Shown one piece after another: positions 55,226 to 63,897 of a stretch of DNA of 64,000 nucleotides. A model generated the notes under the pieces. The model was not told where the DNA came from. It worked only from the letters and a program-made list of their open reading frames with translations, and did no database searches. The stretch is from Candidatus Saccharimonadota bacterium (GTDB lineage Bacteria > Patescibacteriota > Saccharimonadia > Saccharimonadales > UBA4665). The position numbers and the translations under genes were made by a program. The stretch covers positions 1 to 64,000 of the forward strand of contig DAHXLX010000001.1 in the NCBI GenBank assembly GCA_027365775.1, given 5' to 3'. Every line of letters begins with the position of its first letter. Position 1 is the first letter of the stretch.

Positions 55226-55885
55226 ATGGATCAAAATCTTCACCAATTAGACAACGATAATAACAAACCGGACGATGTCCAGCACCAACCGACGACCTCC
55301 GAACAGGCCACAAACTATCAGCCGCCGGTTGAGCCAAGTTCAGCGCAACCGATACAAAACTTTGTCCAGCCGCCAATCAGCACTCCGCCGCCGGCGATTA
55401 CACCGCCAAGCCCGCCGCCAGCGGAAAGTATTTTTCCCCAACCGGTGGTTAAGGTGCTGTCCCCGCGTGGCGTAGAATATGTTTTCCTGATCATTGCCCT
55501 GTTCACCAGCGCGATAGCTTTGGCCATCCTGTTGATATCGATCATCAATTCAGCCTACAGGTTCAGCAGCATGTCCTATCCGATTGCCGGTTTAGTCATC
55601 GGTTTGGCGGTATTCTCATTGATGTTTTTAAGACTTAAGAAAGCTGAATTGAACAACCCGCTGTTAAAAACCGACGCCTCCAAACGCCGCAGCACCCAAT
55701 TCACTCAGATAGTAGCCTTTCTGGTATCTTTTTTCACGCTGATCGGTTTCGTTAGTGTCATCATCAATAAGCTGGGCAATAACTTTAACGGATCGCTGTT
55801 TAAGATATTCCTGGACGTGCTGGTAATTGAAGTAATTGCCGGTGGAATCTTATGCTACTACTGGCGGGACGAACATCGTAGGTAA
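55226..55885 (+). CDS. Hypothetical membrane protein with Pro-rich N-terminus
   Basis: About 85 Pro/Gln-rich cytoplasmic residues precede four membrane helices (YVFLIIALFTSAIALAILLI, PIAGLVIGLAVFSLMFL, QIVAFLVSFFTLIGFVSVII, IFLDVLVIEVIAGGILCYYW). The family is unrecognised. The next gene starts 6 bases after the stop and is probably co-transcribed. Confidence 0.6.
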   Translation: MDQNLHQLDNDNNKPDDVQHQPTTSEQATNYQPPVEPSSAQPIQNFVQPPISTPPPAITPPSPPPAESIFPQPVVKVLSPRGVEYVFLIIALFTSAIALAILLISIINSAYRFSSMSYPIAGLVIGLAVFSLMFLRLKKAELNNPLLKTDASKRRSTQFTQIVAFLVSFFTLIGFVSVIINKLGNNFNGSLFKIFLDVLVIEVIAGGILCYYWRDEHRR

Positions 55886-55890
55886 CATCG

Positions 55891-56475
55891 GTGAAGCCAA
55901 AACTGCTTCCGTATATATTAGGCCTCAGCGTCTTGGGCATTCTTACACTTATCTTGCTGGTAATGGTGATTGTCAAGGCCGGCGATTATAAATACGACCA
56001 GAAGCTTTTCGATCAGGCCAATGCCATCGCCAGCAAAATCAACAACTATGTCGACAAGAACAGCTCTAGGCCAACCAACTTGCGCCAGGCAGGCGTCAGT
56101 AACGTACCGTCGGGTATCAGCTACGCCATATTGCCTAGCGGTAAATATCGGTTTTGCGTTGACTACCGGGGCAGTTACAGCAGTTTAACCGCTACGCTTG
56201 AGCAACAGCTTTTTAACGTTATCTATGGCCCAAGCCAAGGCAATGGCGGCACCGGCAATTATCCAACCAACAGTTACTTATTGATCATCAATCCTTATTA
56301 TCATAAAGGCGAGAATTGCCAGACGATCACTCCGATGGTCGTTACGCCTTTCGGCAGCAGCGGCAGCAACCCGTTTGACCAGTGCAACGCCGTACCCCCA
56401 AATGACAGCACGGCTTATAGCGCCTGCATCAGCCAGGTGAACAGCCAATTAAACAATCAAACCTCAGGCACTTAG
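55891..56475 (+). CDS. Hypothetical single-pass extracytoplasmic protein (194 aa)
   Basis: It starts with GTG. A helix at about 7-28 (YILGLSVLGILTLILLVMVI) precedes an extracytoplasmic domain with a helical start (DQANAIASKINNYVDKNSSR) and four Cys. This recalls a pilin-like or minor subunit fold without the prepilin motif; that is only an impression. It overlaps the convergent nadD gene by four bases. Confidence 0.6.
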   Translation: MKPKLLPYILGLSVLGILTLILLVMVIVKAGDYKYDQKLFDQANAIASKINNYVDKNSSRPTNLRQAGVSNVPSGISYAILPSGKYRFCVDYRGSYSSLTATLEQQLFNVIYGPSQGNGGTGNYPTNSYLLIINPYYHKGENCQTITPMVVTPFGSSGSNPFDQCNAVPPNDSTAYSACISQVNSQLNNQTSGT

Positions 56476-57059
56476 ACCAGGGAAATGTATAACCAGTTAC
56501 GGTCGCTATAGCGTTGGACGCTGGCCAGGACACCTTCGGCGGGCCGGCGGCAACGCAATGCTTCACGGATTTTGGTAGACGATACGCTTGGCGCGTAGCT
56601 ATTGATAACTGTAACCGCTTTTGGCTTGGCTGGCAGATCCCCCAGTCGTTCAGGGACAGACTTCTCGTCGCCGGTCCTGACACCGACCACCAGTTCAGTG
56701 GATTGCAGCAACAGCTCGGCATGCGGCCAATCGCCAATGCGGTTTAACAAGTCCGATCCGACTAAAACTACCAGCGTCGAACCGGGAAACCGCTGTTTAA
56801 GCATCGGCAGGGTTCGTTCGGCTGAGTGGTTTATCTCATTGGTTTCCAGCAGGCTTAATTGGCTATGCGGCTTGATGGCCTGTTTAATCATCGCCACGCG
56901 ATGCGCGAAATGGGCAAGATCGGTCTTTTGCCGGCGGTAGCGTTCGGGCATCAGAAAAACCTGATCCAAATCGGCCGCCTTAATCGCCTGCAGCGCAAAA
57001 CTGATATGACCGGCATGGACCGGATTGAAGCTGCCGCTATAAATACCGATGCGTTTCAT
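56472..57059 (-). CDS. nadD: Nicotinate-nucleotide adenylyltransferase (NadD-like)
   Basis: The 195-residue protein has IGIYSGSFNPVHAGHISFAL with the nucleotidyltransferase H-x-G-H, FLMPERYRR, VVLVGSDLLNRIGDWPHAEL and SSTKIREALR near the end. It adenylylates nicotinate or nicotinamide mononucleotide to make NAD precursors. The start overlaps the TGA stop of a small zinc-ribbon gene (TGAATG), so translation is coupled. Confidence 0.87.
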   Translation of the reverse strand: MKRIGIYSGSFNPVHAGHISFALQAIKAADLDQVFLMPERYRRQKTDLAHFAHRVAMIKQAIKPHSQLSLLETNEINHSAERTLPMLKQRFPGSTLVVLVGSDLLNRIGDWPHAELLLQSTELVVGVRTGDEKSVPERLGDLPAKPKAVTVINSYAPSVSSTKIREALRCRRPAEGVLASVQRYSDRNWLYISLV

Positions 57060-57233
57060 TCAGGCCGGCGCTCCTTCGCAACATGAAGTCTGCATCTTGC
57101 ATACACTACAGACATAATGCCCATGCACCGGCTGCAACGGGAAAGCGCCACAATTGTCACAAATCAGATATACTGGGCACTGCTTTGGTGCCGGAGCACT
57201 CTCGGTTTTATCGCTCGGATCGCTATCTGCCAT
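57060..57233 (-). CDS. Small zinc-ribbon protein (57 aa)
   Basis: From ATG 57233 the frame reads MADSDPSDKTESAPAPKQC, then YLICDNCGAFPLQ and YVCSVCKMQTSCCEGAPA, ending in TGA at 57060. Two CxxC knuckles 20 residues apart form a likely zinc ribbon. The stop lies next to the nadD start. It may bind nucleic acid or a partner protein. Confidence 0.7.
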   Translation of the reverse strand: MADSDPSDKTESAPAPKQCPVYLICDNCGAFPLQPVHGHYVCSVCKMQTSCCEGAPA

Positions 57234-57352
57234 AGACATATTTTACTACCCCACCGCCCACCAAATCGAACTAGCAACCGATTTTTAATCCATCACCCTG
57301 TTTGGTTAAATAGCTGCTCTAGCATAAATTTAACGGCATGGACCGAGCCATA

Positions 57353-58576
57353 TTACAGCTCATAGGTTAGTGACTTGTGACACTTGGAACAGGTTATAAC
57401 TTTTTTGTTGGCGGCGTATGTAATTGTCCCGTCGGCGCCTTTTTGATGACAGATCGGACAGGTCACGCATTTCATAACGGTCGGACTAGATTCGTTACCG
57501 CCGAATATGGCAGACAGAACGTCATCACTATCAGCACCGAGTATCGCCTGCTCACCTTTGAGAATGGCTATTTCACCACCGCAACCGACGAGTACCCGGC
57601 CCTGTTTAACAAACTCGCTATACGCCCGGTTGACCTCTTGCCGCAACCATATGCGCCTAGCCATCACATCCATACGGGTAACGCCTAACCGGTCGACTGC
57701 CCGCCAGGATTGACCGCTTAGCCTTTTGGCAAACAACGCCCAGGTGCCGTAGATGTGTTGTTTGGTCGCCGCTGCCAGTTGGTCTTCGTCCAGCGATGAA
57801 CCGGCCAAGCTGATCAAGCCGTCGACCAAATAGCCGATTAGATCATCATGGTTAAGAACCTCTGTCCAGGCATTATCGTAGCCGGTTATGCCGCGGCGGC
57901 CGGCGTGGAAGCTGCCACCGTATTTAGCGTTCATAAACCGGTCATAGACATCAACCAGCTGGCTCATGTTCATTGCCGGGTCGCTTGATGCAGCGGTTAA
58001 AACAGCACTGAACGCGGTATCGTCGCTGTTATCGATAGTCTGGGATTCTAGCACGATCGATCCGTCGGCTAAACACTTTGCCTGATAAATAAAACCCAAT
58101 TTACGGTCCGGATTTAAGCCGCATTGTTTAATTAGCTCCTTACCGTATCGGGTTTCAACATCGTGCGGATACGGCGATACCCATGTCCGTTGCTCGCCCG
58201 GTTTAAGCCGTTTATTTTGCTCGTGCTGGTAATGGTCGTTGTCCGCCCGCTCAACCAGAAACTGCCGCCTTGGATCAATCGCGGCATCATAGACGGCCGC
58301 CGTCTTACCGGCATCAAGCATCTCCTGATAAGGGTGCCAACCGCCTTTGTAAAAGTACACCAGATCGTCTCCGCGGCGTTGAAAAACGAAGCTGGTCTTA
58401 GCCGATCGATCAATTCCCTCGGTTATATAGCTCAGGCCTTCGTTTAACACCTGCTCCCTGGTTTGGGGCAGTACGTAACCGGAATACTCCAGGTCATGCT
58501 TGATTGCGTTAACTCCGGCCAAAATGTCGAAACTTTGATATTTTTCCTGATGGTTTGGTTTTAACAGGGCTTCCAT
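57353..58576 (-). CDS. Unknown-function protein under cobalamin riboswitch control
   Basis: This 407-residue soluble protein has no signal peptide or membrane helix. The central part contains VFQRRGDDLVYFYKGGWHPY, KPGEQRTWVSPYPHDVETRY and VLESQTIDNSDDTAFSAVLT. The last 45 residues form a zinc ribbon (CVTCPICHQKG, ITCSKCHKSL). I have an impression of similar uncharacterised proteins in other Saccharibacteria, but no function. It is not a ribonucleotide reductase or a known B12 enzyme by sequence. The message begins with a cobalamin riboswitch whose terminator ends at the start codon, and AAGGG in the 3' arm of that hairpin would be the ribosome binding site. A role in B12 uptake, handling or a B12-saving bypass is inferred. 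Confidence 0.75.
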   Translation of the reverse strand: MEALLKPNHQEKYQSFDILAGVNAIKHDLEYSGYVLPQTREQVLNEGLSYITEGIDRSAKTSFVFQRRGDDLVYFYKGGWHPYQEMLDAGKTAAVYDAAIDPRRQFLVERADNDHYQHEQNKRLKPGEQRTWVSPYPHDVETRYGKELIKQCGLNPDRKLGFIYQAKCLADGSIVLESQTIDNSDDTAFSAVLTAASSDPAMNMSQLVDVYDRFMNAKYGGSFHAGRRGITGYDNAWTEVLNHDDLIGYLVDGLISLAGSSLDEDQLAAATKQHIYGTWALFAKRLSGQSWRAVDRLGVTRMDVMARRIWLRQEVNRAYSEFVKQGRVLVGCGGEIAILKGEQAILGADSDDVLSAIFGGNESSPTVMKCVTCPICHQKGADGTITYAANKKVITCSKCHKSLTYEL

Positions 58577-58750
58577 TAAAAATCCCTTGCTTTAAACGAG
58601 CAAGGGCTATATCTGCACATAATTGGCTCTTGCTCGAGAGACTGGTGTTGACTAATTTCCGTGTCTGGCTTACCAGTTAGTGGTTTACAGTTGCGGCACA
58701 GCTCAGGATTTACACCTGATTCCGGTAATAAATTGTTAACTTAATCCAGT
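58577..58750 (-). promoter_or_regulatory. Cobalamin (B12) riboswitch with terminator/antiterminator
   Basis: On the minus strand the conserved core reads GGAATCAGGTGTAAATCC (58716-58706 for GGTGTAAATCC), then GCCGCAACTGTAA (58697-58685), then the B12 box AAGCCAGACAC (58671-58661), closed by ACTGG (58750-58746) with CCAGT (58645-58641). Downstream CCCTTGCT/AGCAAGGG (58606-58584) with ATTTTTA forms a terminator touching ATG 58576. CGAGCAAG (58636-58629) is perfectly complementary to CTTGCTCG (58604-58597), giving an antiterminator. High cobalamin should lower expression. The region between the core and the B12 box is short, so it is a compact form. Confidence 0.88.
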
Positions 58751-58832
58751 GTAGCATTACCTATTAACGCTACATATAGTATTTATTACCGCACAATGAA
58801 CACTAATACGACAAGCCAAAGACTGAAACTGC

Positions 58833-59100
58833 CTAAGTGGCAAAAGGTAAGGCCAGACAGACAATCACAATCGTGATCGCCGGTACGCTAAACAACTTTA
58901 ACAGCATTAGTGCACCGACCACGGCCAGAACCGGGTCGGTGACGGTTAAGGCCCAACCTAGCAACTAACCGGGTAAGATCCTGCCGCAACTTTGCCCGGC
59001 CGGCACGCCGGCGGATCGGATACTCAGGATCACCGCCAAAGCTTCCGCCATTACAGCTACCGGCAACAACGCTATCCTCGGGTTTTTTGTATTTAGAACA
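58833..59100 (-). pseudogene. Possible remnant of a membrane transporter
   Basis: One minus-strand frame, interrupted by a stop, reads VAVMAEALAVILSIRSAG and after the break LLGWALTVTDPVLAVVGALM, then LKLFSVPAITIVIVCLAL. These are membrane-helix-like. They may be the decayed end of a chromate- or amino-acid-type transporter, but the match is too weak to name. Confidence 0.3.
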
Positions 59101-59129
59101 GCGTACGATTTGTGTTGGTTGCTGCCCAA

Positions 59130-59594
59130 TCAAACGTCCCTTAACTGTTTATACCGGGGCATGAAACTTTGACTTGCCCCCTCCAGTCCCAAAATCCTTA
59201 ACGCCTCGATTAATACCCGCAGGTTATCCAGTTCCGGCTCGCCGTATTGCGCCGACTTCTCAACTCCCCGGAAGGCATGCTCAACTTTTTCAACCAGCCA
59301 CCGTTCCTGGTCGGGCGTAATTTGATTGGTGGTGATTGATTGGATTTCCCCATCACCGACTACTTCAAGCGAACGGGCGGAATGGTCACGCTTGCGTAAG
59401 TGGCCCCGTTTTATCAGGCTGTTGACATGCAAGGCTACCGTGGCAACCGAAGTATAGCTAAGACCGCTCATGATCTCCCGGTAGCTCGGGCTGTAACCGT
59501 GCTTGGCGATGAAATCGCTGATATATTCCAGCAGCTCGCGTTGTTTCTTGGTCGGTCTGATGGTTTGATTTGTGTCTTTGTTTGTCTGGTTCAT
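59130..59594 (-). CDS. LexA-type DNA-binding protein without peptidase domain
   Basis: The N-terminal winged helix is of the LexA type (TKKQRELLEYISDFIAKHGY, SPSYREIMSGLSYTSVATVA, INSLIKRG-like VNSLIKRGHLRKRDHSARSL). The C-terminal half (QERWLVEKVEHAFRGVEKSA) is not the S24 peptidase, and no Ser-Lys dyad is seen. It therefore cannot self-cleave like LexA and is probably a repressor with another signal. ATG 59594 fits the domain start better than the frame from 59630. Confidence 0.75.
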   Translation of the reverse strand: MNQTNKDTNQTIRPTKKQRELLEYISDFIAKHGYSPSYREIMSGLSYTSVATVALHVNSLIKRGHLRKRDHSARSLEVVGDGEIQSITTNQITPDQERWLVEKVEHAFRGVEKSAQYGEPELDNLRVLIEALRILGLEGASQSFMPRYKQLRDV

Positions 59595-59604
59595 CGTCTT
59601 GCCG

Positions 59605-59859
59605 TTAGTGGTTGTTGTCGATGGCTTCAATTAACCTAGCATTATCAAAGCTTTCACTGTTGAGCGTTTTAAGATCCCGGGCATCTTGTGCGGTCGGGTC
59701 GTACCGGTTGATAAAACTGTCATTGATGACAACGTAGGCTGACGCAGTAGGAACGCAGGGATAGTATTTATAAGTGTTGAATGCCTCGACCGCAAACCGA
59801 CCAAGACCGCGAAGAACTCTCGTGATGTTCGATTCCGGCTTAGGATTTGGTTTTTCCAT
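59605..59859 (-). CDS. Hypothetical protein (84 aa)
   Basis: The short soluble protein contains NITRVLRGLGRFAVEAFNTY and YDPTAQDARDLKTLNSESFD. It lies between the O-antigen ligase-like gene (overlapping its end by 20 bases) and the LexA-like gene. No family is recognised. Confidence 0.5.
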   Translation of the reverse strand: MEKPNPKPESNITRVLRGLGRFAVEAFNTYKYYPCVPTASAYVVINDSFINRYDPTAQDARDLKTLNSESFDNARLIEAIDNNH

Positions 59860-61213
59860 AATTACGCCTGTCCTTGTTATTAGCTTTAGCTGGCTGATTG
59901 TTAGTCGGCAGTGTCATCGCCGCTCCGGCCAGACCCCACCAAATATATGATAACGTATCATCGGTCCAGGCCAATAGCAGCAGGTTAACGAACGTGATGC
60001 CGATCAATGCTGCCAGCATGGTCATAGCGAATGCCGAGTCCCGGCGACGCCATAACTCATAGCCTACAATAACATTTATTGCCACGAATAGCAACATACC
60101 TAAGATCCCCGATTCTTCGCCGACTTCGAGGAAGTAGTTTTCCGGTATGTTTGCCGAACCATAGTGATTATATAAACTTGCCGGGCCGGACGTGCCCGGG
60201 CCATTGCCGAACGGCTGATCAACGACCGTTTTAACACCGCCGGCCAAGGCTTTTAAATGCGCCTGGTCAGAACTAATTGGCGAGGAGGAATGGCTTTGGT
60301 AATGGAAGATTATGTTCTGAAAGCGGCTGCTGGCACCAAACGCATAAGCGCTTACACCGATCAGCACCACCGCTGCCATCGCCGCAACTGACAAATGCAG
60401 TTTATAGCGCCTGACAAAATCACGCTTAAACAAGCTCAGGCCTATAAACACACAACCCAGGAATGCACCGATCCAGGCACTACGGGAGTAGCTGCCAAAC
60501 AGCACCGCCAACGATCCAATCAGCAACAAGATTTTAGCCCATGTCCGGCTTTTCGGATACCTGACCAGTAAGACGATTAGCGCACTAATCGGCAGAATCA
60601 GATAGGCGCCCAACGGATCGGCGCCGCGGAGAGTCGATAGTATTCTAATGTAGCGGATATTGTTGTTGATCGTCTGATACGGCGGAATAGTAGTAGCGCC
60701 GTAGCCGAAATGACTCAGGAAGTCAGCCGGCAGCACGCTCATCTGCAGCAGCCCGAACCCGACCACAATCACGGCCGGCCAGATAATCAACTTCTGCCAA
60801 CGCTTGGCGAACCGATCGGTCTTAATTGCTATTGCCCAACAAATAACAAAGAAAATCAAAAACCTCAGGTCGTCAAGCAGTCCGTATGCCATTGCCTTGG
60901 TGCTGACTTTGTGTTGGGAGTAAGCAACGCCGGCAATGATAAAATCGACCAACGCATAGGCAATGATCACCCAAACAAGCTTAGTTTTAAAAATCCGGGA
61001 TCGCAGTCGGCTGTCGGAAATCAGTAACCAGATAACCGCCAGACCCAAAGCCAGGACCAGATACTCCTTCCACAACCGCAACAACGTGTAGTGGCCGAGA
61101 ACCGATGCCGCCCAAACCGTCATCAACGCGTGAAACGGCAGCAGCAAGATAATCAGACAGGCAACCCCCAGCAGTAAGCTGATCAGGCGATATTTAAAGG
61201 CCAGGTCTCTCAT
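59840..61213 (-). CDS. O-antigen ligase/polymerase-like membrane protein
   Basis: The 457-residue protein (ATG 61213, MRDLAFKYRLISLLLGVA) has about 11-12 membrane helices. The Wzy/WaaL-type signature is RSAWIGAFLGCVFIGLSLF and GTSGPASLYNHYGSANIPEN, followed by YFLEVGEESGILGMLLFVAI. It probably polymerises or ligates surface glycans, in line with the divergent sugar transferase and glycosyltransferase genes. A longer frame from 61297 has an implausible start. Confidence 0.85.
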   Translation of the reverse strand: MRDLAFKYRLISLLLGVACLIILLLPFHALMTVWAASVLGHYTLLRLWKEYLVLALGLAVIWLLISDSRLRSRIFKTKLVWVIIAYALVDFIIAGVAYSQHKVSTKAMAYGLLDDLRFLIFFVICWAIAIKTDRFAKRWQKLIIWPAVIVVGFGLLQMSVLPADFLSHFGYGATTIPPYQTINNNIRYIRILSTLRGADPLGAYLILPISALIVLLVRYPKSRTWAKILLLIGSLAVLFGSYSRSAWIGAFLGCVFIGLSLFKRDFVRRYKLHLSVAAMAAVVLIGVSAYAFGASSRFQNIIFHYQSHSSSPISSDQAHLKALAGGVKTVVDQPFGNGPGTSGPASLYNHYGSANIPENYFLEVGEESGILGMLLFVAINVIVGYELWRRRDSAFAMTMLAALIGITFVNLLLLAWTDDTLSYIWWGLAGAAMTLPTNNQPAKANNKDRRNYGKTKS

Positions 61214-61305
61214 AATGTTACAATCAGTATAGCTGGCGCCAATAAAAGACGAAATGCCATGGCGGTAATTCCTTCCGGCTCCAGTCGGGACACCCATAAC
61301 AGATC

Positions 61306-62742
61306 ATGAAGAACAACGCCTCACTAGTCTATAACGTGTTCCTGGTAGTAGGAGACTTCTTGGCCTTAGTGGGAGCTTTCTCGGTCGCCTACATTCTTCG
61401 GGTTAGCATCTCGCATCGACGGATCTCGACACCGATACACGCGATTACTTACCTGGATACGTTTTTATTCCTGTTGCCCTTCTTTATTCTGTTGTTCGCC
61501 TTAATCGGACTGTATACGCGCGAGATTTACGAGCAACGGTTTAAAGAATTCGGCCGTTTGGTCGTTGGCTGCTTCATCGGCATACTGTTCGTCATCAGCT
61601 ACGGCTACATCGTTAACGTACCGATTTTCCCGGCCCGGCTGGTAACGTTATACGGTTTTATCTTAGCGTTGTTTTTCACTGTCCTGTTCAGAAACGTAAT
61701 GCGCGGTTTAAGGCGACTGCTGTTCAGGTTCGGTAAGGGCATCAATAACGTGCTGATTGTCGGCGACACCAAAGTCAGCCGTCAGCTGATCAAATCACTC
61801 ATTCCGTCAACCAAGACCGGATACCGGGTGATGGGCGTGGTCGGGGGTATCCGCCACCCGCTGAAGAGCGAAGCAACATATGCCCTGTTCGCCGACTTCG
61901 ATCAGGCAGTTGCCAAACTTGGTAACACTATCCACACCATCATCCAGACCGAGCTATATAGTGACCGGGCAAAAAACAGCCAGGTGCTGACATACGCCCA
62001 GGAAAATCACGTGTCTTACCAGTTCGTCCCGGGTAACAGCGAACTGTTTGTCGGCAACCTGGAAGTCGAAGTCTTCAAGGGTTACCCGCTGATCGACGTG
62101 CACCAAACGGCGATTGTCGGATGGGGGCGAATTGTCAAGCGTACAACTGATTTGGTTATCGGCACCATGTTGCTGTTGATTGCGACACCGTTCATGCTGC
62201 TGATCGCAATTCTAATCAAGCTGACCGATGGCGGGCCGGTGTTTTTCCGCCAGACCCGTCTAACCCGTTACGACCAGCCGTTCCAAGTCTATAAGTTTAG
62301 GACCTTTAACATGGAATATAACGGACTGACGCCGGAGTTGGCGTTTGCAAAAATGAACCAACCGGAACTGGCCAAAACCTACCGCCAGAACGGTGACTTT
62401 ATCAATGACGATCCCCGGATTAGCCCGATTGGCCGAATCTTGAGAAAGACCTCGCTGGACGAACTGCCGCAGCTAATCAACGTGCTCAAGGGGGATTTAA
62501 GCCTGGTTGGGCCGAGAGCGCTCATACCCGAAGAACTGGCCCTATATACCAAACGTCATGCCATATTAAGCGTCCGCAGCGGACTGACTGGTCTGGCGCA
62601 GGTATCCGGCAGGCGTGATATTTCTTTTGATGAGCGCCGCCAATTGGATCTGTATTATGTCCAGCATTGGAGCATATGGAACGATCTGATAATCTTAGCC
62701 AGAACCTTCTGGGTGGTTATCCGGCACAAAGGAGCCGGCTAA
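61306..62742 (+). CDS. Polyprenyl glycosylphosphotransferase
   Basis: The 478-residue protein has four N-terminal membrane helices (about 10-130), a CoA-binding-like Rossmann part (NVLIVGDTKVSRQLIKSLIP) and a C-terminal sugar transferase domain (FFRQTRLTRYDQPFQVYKFR, LRKTSLDELPQLINVLKGDL, SLVGPRALIPEE). It starts glycan assembly by moving a sugar phosphate to undecaprenyl phosphate. It is the second enzyme of this activity in the window; the short one at 24544-25179 lies in the island. Confidence 0.93.
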   Translation: MKNNASLVYNVFLVVGDFLALVGAFSVAYILRVSISHRRISTPIHAITYLDTFLFLLPFFILLFALIGLYTREIYEQRFKEFGRLVVGCFIGILFVISYGYIVNVPIFPARLVTLYGFILALFFTVLFRNVMRGLRRLLFRFGKGINNVLIVGDTKVSRQLIKSLIPSTKTGYRVMGVVGGIRHPLKSEATYALFADFDQAVAKLGNTIHTIIQTELYSDRAKNSQVLTYAQENHVSYQFVPGNSELFVGNLEVEVFKGYPLIDVHQTAIVGWGRIVKRTTDLVIGTMLLLIATPFMLLIAILIKLTDGGPVFFRQTRLTRYDQPFQVYKFRTFNMEYNGLTPELAFAKMNQPELAKTYRQNGDFINDDPRISPIGRILRKTSLDELPQLINVLKGDLSLVGPRALIPEELALYTKRHAILSVRSGLTGLAQVSGRRDISFDERRQLDLYYVQHWSIWNDLIILARTFWVVIRHKGAG

Positions 62743-62745
62743 TAT

Positions 62746-63897
62746 ATGGCGGACAAGCTAAAGGTGGCGATCGTCTGCGATTGGTTGACCAATATGGGCG
62801 GCGCGGAGCGGGTAGTCTTTGAACTGCATAAGCTATACCCTGACGCCCCGATCTATACCTCTCAGTATGATCCCGATCTGAAAGTTTGGTACGGCTGGAA
62901 TCAACTCAGCGACGCCGACATCCGTACTAGCTGGTTGCAGCGATTGCCCAAAAGCCTGAAAAAGTTCCTGCCGGTACTGAGAGCGATTACTTTCCCGCGG
63001 ATAGATTTGAGCGGTTATGATTTGGTCATTTCCTCGTCAGGCGCCGAGGCAAAGTCAATCAAAACCGGACCGCAGACGTTACACATTTGCTACTGCCATT
63101 CACCGACCCATTATTACTGGAAGCGTTACGACGAATACTTAAAGCGTCCCGGCTTTCCTAAAGGCACCAATTGGCTGGCCCGGTTGAGTCTCAAACTGTT
63201 GGTCGCTCCTTTAAGACGCTGGGACCGGGTTGCCGCCCAGCGACCGGATATCTTAATCGCCAACTCAACTCACACCCAGGAAATGATCAAGAAGTATTAC
63301 AAACGTGATTCGGTCGTTATTTTCCCGCCGGTAGACATAGACCGGTTCAGAGTTAAAGGGGAGCCGGAGGTTAGACGCGGCTTTGTTACCGCCGGACGCC
63401 AAACGCCCTACAAACGGATCGACCTGGCGGTGAGTGCCTGTACAGAACTCAAACTGCCGCTGGTGGTCATTGGCAACGGGCCGGAGCACGCTAAGCTGGT
63501 CAAGCTGGCCGGCCGCAACGTAACGTTCTTAACCGCAGTCAGCGAAGAGGATATCGCCAAGCACTTCCAGTCATCATTAGCTTTCATTTTCCCGACCAAT
63601 GTTGAGGATTTCGGGGTCACGGCCATCGAAGCGATGGCCGCCGGCACCCCGGTGATTGCTTACCGCAAAGGCGGCCCCGAGGACTACATCATCCCGAACA
63701 AAACCGGTCTGTTTTTTGATAGACAGACGCTAAGCAGCCTTAAACAAACGCTCGAGAACTTCAATCCCAACCGGTTCGACGCCAAGGAAATTGCCCGATT
63801 CAGCGAAAACTTTTCCAGAGATCAGTTTGCCAAACGGATCAGGCAATTGATTGATCAATCACTCAAAGACTTCAGGCGGTCACCCAAAAACCAATGA
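62746..63897 (+). CDS. Glycosyltransferase family 4
   Basis: The 383-residue GT-B enzyme has an N-terminal domain (VAIVCDWLTNMGGAERVVFE) and C-terminal donor-site motifs (FVTAGRQTPYKRIDLAVSAC, FIFPTNVEDFGVTAIEAMAA with the E-x7-E pattern, GTPVIAYRKGGPEDYI). It extends a lipid-linked glycan. The ATG follows the preceding stop by three bases, and its TGA overlaps the next ATG (ATGA), so this is one operon. Confidence 0.94.
   Translation: MADKLKVAIVCDWLTNMGGAERVVFELHKLYPDAPIYTSQYDPDLKVWYGWNQLSDADIRTSWLQRLPKSLKKFLPVLRAITFPRIDLSGYDLVISSSGAEAKSIKTGPQTLHICYCHSPTHYYWKRYDEYLKRPGFPKGTNWLARLSLKLLVAPLRRWDRVAAQRPDILIANSTHTQEMIKKYYKRDSVVIFPPVDIDRFRVKGEPEVRRGFVTAGRQTPYKRIDLAVSACTELKLPLVVIGNGPEHAKLVKLAGRNVTFLTAVSEEDIAKHFQSSLAFIFPTNVEDFGVTAIEAMAAGTPVIAYRKGGPEDYIIPNKTGLFFDRQTLSSLKQTLENFNPNRFDAKEIARFSENFSRDQFAKRIRQLIDQSLKDFRRSPKNQ

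Noticed and set aside
57353-58576. Class II ribonucleotide reductase as the riboswitch target
   Set aside because: The protein lacks the reductase fold signatures and active-site Cys pattern; only a C-terminal zinc ribbon is recognisable.
58888-59133. 81-residue minus-strand frame
   Set aside because: Its composition (Gly/Arg-rich) is poor and a different frame shows membrane-helix-like remnants, so I annotate a possible relic instead.
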